Translations under genes and position numbers: made by a program | Notes under the pieces: model-generated | Told to the model about the DNA's origin: nothing | The model's database searches: none | What the model saw: only the letters and a program-made list of their open reading frames with translations | In this document: piece by piece, positions 27,227 through 34,298 of the stretch | Numbering within the stretch: position 1 is the stretch's first letter | Layout: every line of letters begins with the position of its first letter | Origin: Pseudomonas gingeri | Lineage (GTDB): Bacteria; Pseudomonadota; Gammaproteobacteria; Pseudomonadales; Pseudomonadaceae | Direction of reading: 5' to 3' | DNA: 64,000 bases | Assembly: GCF_013386115.1 (NCBI RefSeq) | Contig: NZ_JACAOR010000006.1 | Coordinates: 124,001-188,000 of the forward strand

Positions 27227-27741
27227 AGCTGCCGCTGTATCTGCGCGTGCTGCTCGGTGTGGTGCTGCTCGGTTGTGGCTGGCTGTTCTGGCAGGACCTG
27301 GACACGCCTGCGCCACCAGTCAACCCGGGGCCCATCCCGGCCCCCGGCCCGCCGACGCGCGTGCCGCTCGCCACGCCACCAGCGGTGCCCGACGACAGCG
27401 CGCCGCCCCAAGCCACGGCGCTGGTGGATCTGTTTCCCAGCCAGAGCTGGCTGCCACCAGCGCCACCCGCCGCGCCGGCGAAACCCGTCGCCCCGCAGGC
27501 ACCGCCGATGCCCTTCACGGTGAGCGCGCAATGGCGCTACCAGGGCCAGTCGAAGATCGTCGTGCTGCAAGGCCAGGGCGTGCGCTACACCCTGTGCAAG
27601 AGCTGCTCGGTGGAAGGACATATCCGCCCGGGAGCGAACCTGGGCAAGGACTATCGACTGGACAAACTGACCGACACCAGCGTGGTGCTGACGTACTTGC
27701 CCCTGCGCCAGGTGACCACGTTGCGCCTGGATACTCCCTGA
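27223..27741 (+). CDS. GspC/PilP-like inner-membrane to secretin linker
   Basis: 172 aa from GTG 27223. An N-terminal membrane helix (YLRVLLGVVLLGCGWLFW) is followed by a long Pro/Ala-rich flexible stretch (about 28-100) and a small C-terminal beta domain (FTVSAQWRYQGQSKIVVLQG to TTLRLD) resembling the homology region of GspC or PilP. That domain normally contacts the N0 domain of the secretin, and the secretin gene follows 30 bp later. The domain contains a Cys pair (CKSC). Confidence 0.78.
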   Translation: MKLPLYLRVLLGVVLLGCGWLFWQDLDTPAPPVNPGPIPAPGPPTRVPLATPPAVPDDSAPPQATALVDLFPSQSWLPPAPPAAPAKPVAPQAPPMPFTVSAQWRYQGQSKIVVLQGQGVRYTLCKSCSVEGHIRPGANLGKDYRLDKLTDTSVVLTYLPLRQVTTLRLDTP

Positions 27742-27771
27742 GCACGGACGGCTCTAGCGAAGAGAACGATC

Positions 27772-29697
27772 ATGTCAAAATCTATCCGGCCATGGCTGGC
27801 CCTGCTGGTGATCGGGATGACGGCCTGCCAGTCCCAAGGCCCGCTCAACGAGAGTGAGCTGCTGCGCCAGGACGGTGATATCACCCGCTCGGTGGATGTG
27901 CTGCGCGCCGCCGTGAAAGAACATCCTGACGACATCCAGTTGCGCGCCGCGCTGTTCAGCCGGACCGAACAACTGGTCGACCAGTACAGCCGCCAGTCCA
28001 GCGACGCGCTGGCGCGCAACGACGATGCCGGGGCCATCGCGGCCATGCAGCAGATCCTCAAGTACGACCCCGGCAACCTCGGCGCCAGCCAGGCCATCCG
28101 TACGATCCAGAACCTTGCCCGCCTGCGTCCCGAACTGGCGCGAGCCAATGCCCTGCGCGAGAGCAACCCGCGGGAGGCCCTGGCCCTGGTGCGCCAGATC
28201 ATCGCGCAACAACCCAACTACCGTGACGCGCTGGACCTGCGCGACAGCCTGACGCGCACCCTGGTCAGCGTCGAGAGCCTCAAGCCGAAGCTGAGCGAGG
28301 CGATGAAAAAGCCGGTCAGCCTGCACTTCAGTTCCCAGAGCCTGACCACCATTTTCGAGACCATCGCCAGGCTGTCGGGGATCAACTTCGTGATCGACAA
28401 GGACGTCAACCCGAACGCGGCCGCCAGCATCTCCGCATCCCGCACCACCGCCGAGGATGCGCTGAACCTGCTGTTGTCGACCCATCAGTTGCAGATGAAG
28501 GTGCTCAATGCCGACACCGTGCTGATCTACCCTTCGCGCCCGGACAAGGAGCGCGAGTACCGCGAGCTGGCCGTGCGGACCTTCTACCTCAGCCACGCCG
28601 ATCCGAAACTGGCGGCGGCCGAGATCAAGCAGTTGCTCAAGCCCAAGGAAGTGCTGGTGGACGAACGGCTCAGCGCGGTGATCGTGCGCGACGGCCTGGA
28701 AACCCTGAGCGCCGTGGAGAAGCTGGTACAGGCCATCGACCTGGCCGACTCGGAAGTGACCATCGATATCCAGGTAATGGAAGTCAGTCTGGTGGACGAA
28801 CTCAACCTGGGGATCAACTACCCCGGCTCCATCGGCCTCTCGTTGCCCGGCACCATCCCGGCCACCACAGGTCTCGGTGGGCGCCAGCTCGAAGTCGGCA
28901 GCCTGGAAGCCAAGATCAACCTGCTGCAACGCAGCGGCAACACGGTGACGCTGGCCAATCCGCGGATCCGCGTGAAGAACCGGGAAAAGGCCGAGATCAA
29001 GATCGGCGACAAGATTCCGGTGATCACCTCGACCACCGCCAACCTCATGACCACCGCCTCGGTCTCCTACCAGGATGTCGGGCTGAGCATCGAGGTCCAG
29101 CCCAATATCAGCCTCAACGACGAAATCAATTTGCAGATGGTGATCGACATGACCCACATCACCAAGCGCAACGAAGGCACCGACAACATCCCGCCGACCT
29201 TCGAACTGGGCTCGCGCTCGACCCGCACGACGCTGACCGCGCGCAACAATGAAACCCAGGTGGTCGCCGGCCTGATCCGCACCGCCGATATCGACGAGGG
29301 CAGCGGCCTGCCGGGTCTCAGTCGTCTTCCAGGGTTGGGTCAGGCGATTTTCGGCACGAACAAGAGCGAGCAGGGCAAGAGCGAGATCATCCTGCTGATC
29401 ACCCCGCGGATCGAGCGCAACCTCGACCTGCCGGCGTCCCAGGTCAGCACCTTCAGCAGCGGCACCGAGGCGCGCAGTTCGACCGAGGGCATGGTCCTGC
29501 ACAACAGCCAGAACCTGAACATGCAGACCAGCGGTGGTGCCGGCGGCAACGCTATTCCACCACCCCTGGCGGTACCGCGGGCGAATGAGAACTGGCAGCC
29601 GCTGCCGGCCCCCATGGAACAACCGGTGATGGAGTCGCCGCTGCCCAAACCGGCGGAGCAACCGCCGGCGGCCGCACCGACCGCTCCGCAGCCCTAG
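27772..29697 (+). CDS. gspD: Lipoprotein secretin GspD/MshL-like
   Basis: 641 aa. The signal sequence ends in a lipobox-like MTAC with Cys19, so the protein is probably lipidated and may reach the outer membrane without a separate pilotin, as reported for HxcQ. Residues 40-160 look TPR-like, then one N0 domain (SLHFSSQSLTTIFETIARLSG, about 185-260), one N1-type domain (about 265-325) and the secretin core (about 335-560: QVMEVSLVDELNLG, TLANPRIRVKNREKAEIKIG, then ILLITPRI). The C-terminal 80 residues are Pro/Ala/Gln-rich and disordered. The TPR start plus few N domains recalls MshL rather than classical XcpQ. Confidence 0.9.
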   Translation: MSKSIRPWLALLVIGMTACQSQGPLNESELLRQDGDITRSVDVLRAAVKEHPDDIQLRAALFSRTEQLVDQYSRQSSDALARNDDAGAIAAMQQILKYDPGNLGASQAIRTIQNLARLRPELARANALRESNPREALALVRQIIAQQPNYRDALDLRDSLTRTLVSVESLKPKLSEAMKKPVSLHFSSQSLTTIFETIARLSGINFVIDKDVNPNAAASISASRTTAEDALNLLLSTHQLQMKVLNADTVLIYPSRPDKEREYRELAVRTFYLSHADPKLAAAEIKQLLKPKEVLVDERLSAVIVRDGLETLSAVEKLVQAIDLADSEVTIDIQVMEVSLVDELNLGINYPGSIGLSLPGTIPATTGLGGRQLEVGSLEAKINLLQRSGNTVTLANPRIRVKNREKAEIKIGDKIPVITSTTANLMTTASVSYQDVGLSIEVQPNISLNDEINLQMVIDMTHITKRNEGTDNIPPTFELGSRSTRTTLTARNNETQVVAGLIRTADIDEGSGLPGLSRLPGLGQAIFGTNKSEQGKSEIILLITPRIERNLDLPASQVSTFSSGTEARSSTEGMVLHNSQNLNMQTSGGAGGNAIPPPLAVPRANENWQPLPAPMEQPVMESPLPKPAEQPPAAAPTAPQP

Positions 29698-30186
29698 GCT
29701 GTCTCATGCCAAAGGACAAGGGCCCGCCACGGACTATGGTCCAGCCTGGAACCCTGTAGGAGCTGGCTTGCCAGCGATGACGATGCCAGCCGCGCCGCCG
29801 CTTTCGCGGGCAAGCCCGCTCCCACAGGGCGATGTTTCACCATGGACTATCGCCCAGCCTGGAACCCTGTAGGAGCTGGCTTGCCAGCGATGACGATGCC
29901 AGCCGCGCCGCCGCTTTCGCGGGCAAGCCCGCTCCCACAGGAGGGGGGGCTCACCACGGACTAGCGTCCAGCCTGGAACCTTGTAGGAGCTGGCTTGCCA
30001 GCGATGACGATGCCAGCCGCACCGCCGCTTTCGCGGGCAAGCCCGCTCCCACAGGATGGGGGCGCACTGCGGACTGTCGTCTAACCTGGGACCTTGTAGG
30101 AGCTGGCTTGCCAGCGATGACGATGCCAGCCACACCGCCGCTTTCGCGGGCAAGCCCGCTCCCACAGGAATCAACGACCGCAGTTG
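29698..30186. other. Gap between secretin and etfB filled by a REP array
   Basis: 489 bp between convergent genes, almost wholly occupied by the tandem REP array at 29751-30172. No other feature was seen, and no clear terminator outside the REP stems. Confidence 0.7.
29751..30172. repeat. Tandem array of four 113-bp REP doublets
   Basis: Units begin at 29751, 29864, 29978 and 30091 (113, 114 and 113 bp apart). Each has one REP of the TAGGAGCTGGCTTGCCAGCG type, a spacer GATGACGATGCCAGCC, and an inverted REP of the CGCGGGCAAGCCCGCTCCCA type, then about 35 bp of link containing GGACT. Copies are nearly identical, so the array is a recent amplification. Confidence 0.92.
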
Positions 30187-30957
30187 TCAGCGCACGACAC
30201 CTTCCTCGATCAGCAACTTGAGGATCGCCTCGGCACCCGCTTCGGCGCTGACGCCCTTGAGCACCTGGCCACCGCCGCCGCTGGCCTTGGCCGTGGCGGC
30301 TTTCATGCGGTCGGCGCCACTCTTCGCCTTGATTACCTTCAGACGCTTGGGCCGTGGCTTGGCCGGCTGCAGCAACGCACCGGCGAACAACTCATCCTCC
30401 AGCACTTCGACTTCCTCGGCGTGCAACACCCCGCGCTGGGCCGGGCCATAGGCACTCTGGCGCGGCTTGGGCGCGGCGTTATCCACCGTGGCGAGGAACG
30501 GCAGGCGGACTTTCAACCGGCGCCGCTGGCCCCGTGGCAAGGCCTGCAGCACATGGGCCACGCCGCCTTCGATCGACTCGACTTCAGCCAGCCCCACCAC
30601 CAGCGGCCAGCCGAGGTTTTCCGCCAGCAGGAACGGCAGCATGCCCGAACCCTCGCCGGTTTCCGCCTGGCTGCCGGTCAGCACCAACTGGGCCCCGGCA
30701 TCGCGCAGGTAATCGGTCAGCGCCGGCAGCGCATCGGCGCCGGCCGGTTGCTCCAGCACCCGCAATTCGTCCAGGCCCATGCCCAGGTAGGCCCGCAGCG
30801 CCGGTTCGGTGACATCGCCGGCATGCACTACCTGCAAGTCATCCCCGGCCAGTTGCAGGCCCAGTTCCACCGCGCGGGCATCCTGCTCGGCGCGCCGGGC
30901 GCGGCCGGAGGTGGGGTGGGCGCCGATGGACACCAGGCTGATTACATTCGTACTCAT
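30187..30957 (-). CDS. etfB: Electron transfer flavoprotein beta subunit (dimethylglycine pathway)
   Basis: 256 aa ETF beta-type protein. VISLVSIGAHP at the start and LTGSQAETGEGSGMLPFLLAE (about 93-113) are the AMP-binding core of the family, and the C-terminal half is Lys-rich. It follows an alpha-type subunit by 15 bp in the operon downstream of dgcA and dgcB, so it is a dedicated ETF receiving electrons in dimethylglycine demethylation rather than the housekeeping ETF. The start ATG at 30955-30957 is preceded by AGGGATGACGTC on the minus strand. Confidence 0.88.
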   Translation of the reverse strand: MSTNVISLVSIGAHPTSGRARRAEQDARAVELGLQLAGDDLQVVHAGDVTEPALRAYLGMGLDELRVLEQPAGADALPALTDYLRDAGAQLVLTGSQAETGEGSGMLPFLLAENLGWPLVVGLAEVESIEGGVAHVLQALPRGQRRRLKVRLPFLATVDNAAPKPRQSAYGPAQRGVLHAEEVEVLEDELFAGALLQPAKPRPKRLKVIKAKSGADRMKAATAKASGGGGQVLKGVSAEAGAEAILKLLIEEGVVR

Positions 30958-30972
30958 GACGTCATCCCTACC

Positions 30973-32193
30973 TTAAGCCGCATCGCGCTTGGCGCCGTTG
31001 CGATATGCCGTCACCGCCGCGATCAGGGCGCGGAAGATCTCGCTGCTCTCGCCGATCACCGACAGGTCGGCACGCTTGATCATGTCGCAGCCCGGATCAA
31101 GGTTGATCGCCACCACCTTGTCGCAGGCACCGATGCCTTGCAGGTGCTGGATCGCCCCGGAAATCCCCACGGCCACATAGACCCGCGCCGTGACCCAGGT
31201 ACCGCTGGCGCCGACCTGGCGGTCGCGGGCCATGAAACCGTCGTCCACCGCCACCCGCGAAGCCCCTTCGGTGGCCCCGAGCGCCGCCGCCGTCTCGTGG
31301 AACAGCGCCCAGTCCTTGACCCCGTTGCCGCCGGAGAAAATGAACTCGGCCTCGGCCATGGGAATCGCCGCCGGGTCCACCGCCACCGCGCCCAAATCCT
31401 CGATACGGGGCAGGCTGCGGGCGATGCTTGTGGATAACTCCACCGGCAAGGCCTCGTGACGGGTTTCGCTGACCGGTTCGGCACATTCGGCGGCCGCCAG
31501 GATCAGGCGCGCCAATGGCCGCGCCAGGTCCTGCAGGCCGGCACCGGCACGGCCGATGCACTCGTCGCCCTTGACCTGCCAGACCCGCGTCGCCGGGCGT
31601 TCGCCCAGGCTGGCGGCAAACCGGCGGCCCAGTTCGCCACCGCCGCTGCGGCTATCCGGCAGCAACCAGTGGCGGGGGTTGAACTGGTTATCCACAGCCC
31701 GCAGGCCCTGGACCCGTTGTTCCGGTGAATAACCGCTGAACTCGTTGCCTTCAAGCACCAGCAGGCGGTCGACACCCGCCGCGGCAAAGGCGCTTTCCTT
31801 GTGCTCGCCGAAGACCACGGCCAATACCGCGCCGTCCTTGCCGGCGAGTTGATGGGCCAGGCCAAGCAGGTCGCGGTCGTGGCTGCTCAGGCGACCACCG
31901 ACCATGTCCGGCACTACGCTGATGTAGAACGCCGGTTGCGGCACCTGATGCAGCGGCAACTGCACTTCGACACTGGCCGAGCGCTTGCTCGCGCCGCCCT
32001 GCTGGGCGCCGCTGCGGTCGATGCGCTTGATACCGTTGGGGCCGATAAAACCGATGCCGTGGACATTCTTGCGAACGATCCCGTTAGGCCCCATCCAGCT
32101 GTGTTGCACCGGCTGCATGGCCGCATGCAGCGGATGCAGACGGTTGCGGGCAATCCATTCGGCGCGGGGATCGCGGCGGATAATGTCGCTCAT
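30973..32193 (-). CDS. etfA: Electron transfer flavoprotein alpha subunit (dimethylglycine pathway)
   Basis: 406 aa, longer than the usual alpha subunit of about 310. The N-terminal 85 residues (MSDIIRRDPRAEWIARNR, then HSWMGPNGIVRKNVHG) are an extension of unknown role. The C-terminal FAD domain is intact: GASGTWVTARVYVAVGISG, then AIQHLQGIGACDKVVAINLD. ATG at 32191-32193 follows GGAGGTGCATTG and overlaps the dgcB stop by one base (TGATG). It pairs with the beta subunit next door to pass electrons from dimethylglycine demethylase to the respiratory chain. Confidence 0.9.
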   Translation of the reverse strand: MSDIIRRDPRAEWIARNRLHPLHAAMQPVQHSWMGPNGIVRKNVHGIGFIGPNGIKRIDRSGAQQGGASKRSASVEVQLPLHQVPQPAFYISVVPDMVGGRLSSHDRDLLGLAHQLAGKDGAVLAVVFGEHKESAFAAAGVDRLLVLEGNEFSGYSPEQRVQGLRAVDNQFNPRHWLLPDSRSGGGELGRRFAASLGERPATRVWQVKGDECIGRAGAGLQDLARPLARLILAAAECAEPVSETRHEALPVELSTSIARSLPRIEDLGAVAVDPAAIPMAEAEFIFSGGNGVKDWALFHETAAALGATEGASRVAVDDGFMARDRQVGASGTWVTARVYVAVGISGAIQHLQGIGACDKVVAINLDPGCDMIKRADLSVIGESSEIFRALIAAVTAYRNGAKRDAA

Positions 32194-34136
32194 CAATGCA
32201 CCTCCGCGGGTTCACGCTTGGGCGCCGGTTTGCTCGGCGCCGTCTCTTCGAGCAGGGCGTCGGCCACCAGTTCGGCCAGGTCCTTGATCAGGGGGCGCGG
32301 TTCGACCACGCCTTCGAGCATCGCCGTGCATTGCGGGCAACCGACCGCCACCAGTTCGGCGCCGGTTTCGCGGATATCTTCCATGCGCATATCGGGAATC
32401 CGCTGCTTGCCGGGAATGTCGGTGATCGGCGCGCCGCCACCGCCGCCGCAGCAACGGGAACGGAAACCGGAACGCTGCATTTCCCTGACCTCGATCCCCA
32501 ATGCCCGCAGCACGTCACGCGGCGCTTCATACTCGCCGTTGTAGCGGCCCAGGTAGCACGGGTCGTGATAGGTCACGCTGTTGCCCTTGTGCTGCCCGAG
32601 GTTGAGGGCACCGGCAGCGATCAGTTCGGCCATGTAGGTGCTGTGGTGCTGCACCAGGTAATCGCCGCCAAAGGCACCGTATTCGTTTTTCAGCACATGG
32701 AAACTGTGGGGATCGCAGGTGACGATGCGCTTGAAGCCGTACTTGGCCAGGGTCTGGATATTGCGCCTGGCCAGCAGCTGGAAGGTGGCCTCGTCGCCCA
32801 GGCGTCGCGCCACGTCACCACTGTCGCGCTCTTCCAGGCCGAGTACCGCGAAGTCGACCCTGGCCGCCTTCAGCACTTTGACGAAGGCGCGCAAGGTGCG
32901 CTGGTTGCGCATGTCGAAGGCGCCGTCGCCGACCCAGAACAGCACATCGGTGGTTTTCTTGTCACTGAGCAGGTTGAGGTTCAGGTCCGCCGCCCAGTTC
33001 ATCCGCCCGCCGGGGGCGAAACCGCCTGGGTTGTCGGTGGCGATCAGGTTTTCCAGGACTTCGGCGCCCTTGTTCGGGGTCGCGCCTTTTTCCAGGGTCA
33101 GGTGCCGGCGCATGTCGACGATGGCATCGACGTGCTCGATCATCATCGGGCATTCCTCGACGCAGGCGCGACAGGTGGTGCAGGACCACAGGGTCTCGGC
33201 GTCCACCAGGCCGTTGACGATCGGCTGGTGCGGGTTGCCGGAATGTTCGCCGACCGCCTTGCCGGGATACGGACTGCCGGCGAAGTTCGCGTCAGTGCCG
33301 CCCGCCAGGCCGACCACCATGTCCTGGATGAGTTTTTTCGGGTTCAGCGGCTGGCCGGCGGCGAACGCCGGGCAGGCGGCTTCACATTTACCGCACTGCA
33401 CGCAGGCATCGAAGCCCAGCAGTTGGTTCCAGGTGAAGTCCTTGGGTTTCTCGACCCCCAGCGGCGCCTGCGGATCAGTCAGGTCCAGCGGCTTGAGGCC
33501 GGTGGAGCGGCCGCCGCCGAAGCGTTCGGCGCGACGGTGCCAGGCCAGGTGCAGGGCACCGGCGAAGGCGTGCTTCATCGGTCCGCCCCAGGTCATGCCG
33601 AAGAACAGTTCCGACACGCCCCACAGCACGCCGAGGCCGAGGATCACGGCCAGGACCCAACCGCCGAAGTCTTGCGGAAGAATGCCGGCCACCGGCAGGG
33701 TGACCAGGAAGAACGACGCCGAGAAGGCCAGCAGGCTTTTCGGCAGGCGCATCCACGGGCCTTTCGACAGGCGGCTCGGCGGATTGCGGCGCCGCAGATA
33801 GACAAAGATCGCGCCGACGAACATCACCGCCGACATCACCAGCAAGGCATAGCCGAGGATGCGGTCATGCAGGCCGAAGCCGTGTACCAGGATCGCCAGG
33901 ACAATCGAAGCCACCGCGCCACCGGCCGTGGCGACGTGGGTATTGGCGATGTATTTGTCCCGCGCCACCACATGGTGCAAATCGACCATGTAGCGCTTGG
34001 GCATGGCGAACAGGCCACCGAGCAGATCGACTTTCGACGGTCGGCCGCGGCGCCACATGGCGACCCGCCGCAGCGCGCCGAGGACAGCCAGGCCCAGGGC
34101 GGCGAACAGCAGGATGGGAAGAAGGGTGTTCAACAT
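32193..34136 (-). CDS. dgcB: Dimethylglycine demethylase subunit DgcB, membrane Fe-S protein
   Basis: 647 aa. N-terminal membrane helices (LLPILLFAALGLAVLGAL, then three or four more before residue 190) precede two 4Fe-4S clusters, CVQCGKCEAACP and CTTCRACVEECP, and C-terminal cysteine-rich CCG-type segments (DPCYLGRYNGEY, RCCGGGGGAP) as in heterodisulfide reductase subunit D/B or glycolate oxidase GlcF. It likely accepts electrons from DgcA and the ETF pair and delivers them to quinone. ATG at 34134-34136 is preferred; the upstream extension of the frame is REP sequence. Confidence 0.93.
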   Translation of the reverse strand: MLNTLLPILLFAALGLAVLGALRRVAMWRRGRPSKVDLLGGLFAMPKRYMVDLHHVVARDKYIANTHVATAGGAVASIVLAILVHGFGLHDRILGYALLVMSAVMFVGAIFVYLRRRNPPSRLSKGPWMRLPKSLLAFSASFFLVTLPVAGILPQDFGGWVLAVILGLGVLWGVSELFFGMTWGGPMKHAFAGALHLAWHRRAERFGGGRSTGLKPLDLTDPQAPLGVEKPKDFTWNQLLGFDACVQCGKCEAACPAFAAGQPLNPKKLIQDMVVGLAGGTDANFAGSPYPGKAVGEHSGNPHQPIVNGLVDAETLWSCTTCRACVEECPMMIEHVDAIVDMRRHLTLEKGATPNKGAEVLENLIATDNPGGFAPGGRMNWAADLNLNLLSDKKTTDVLFWVGDGAFDMRNQRTLRAFVKVLKAARVDFAVLGLEERDSGDVARRLGDEATFQLLARRNIQTLAKYGFKRIVTCDPHSFHVLKNEYGAFGGDYLVQHHSTYMAELIAAGALNLGQHKGNSVTYHDPCYLGRYNGEYEAPRDVLRALGIEVREMQRSGFRSRCCGGGGGAPITDIPGKQRIPDMRMEDIRETGAELVAVGCPQCTAMLEGVVEPRPLIKDLAELVADALLEETAPSKPAPKREPAEVH

Positions 34137-34189
34137 GGTGCAGCTCCCAAAGACCTCGGGTCTTGCAGGTCGAGATGCCTTACTCGGTT

Positions 34190-34282
34190 CCTGTGGGAGC
34201 GGGCTTGCCCGCGAAAGCGGTGGGTCAGTCGACATCGATGCCGACGGACAGGTTGCATTCGCGGGCAAGCCCGCTCCCACAG
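34190..34282. repeat. REP inverted pair between dgcA and dgcB
   Basis: CCTGTGGGAGCGGGCTTGCC and its reverse complement flank about 40 bp in the gap between dgcA and dgcB, inside the operon. Confidence 0.85.
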
Positions 34283-34298
34283 GGTTATGTGCAAGCCG

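Noticed and set aside
29751..30172. Possible CRISPR array
   Set aside because: The repeated units are 113 bp with identical spacers and REP stems; no unique spacers and no cas genes.
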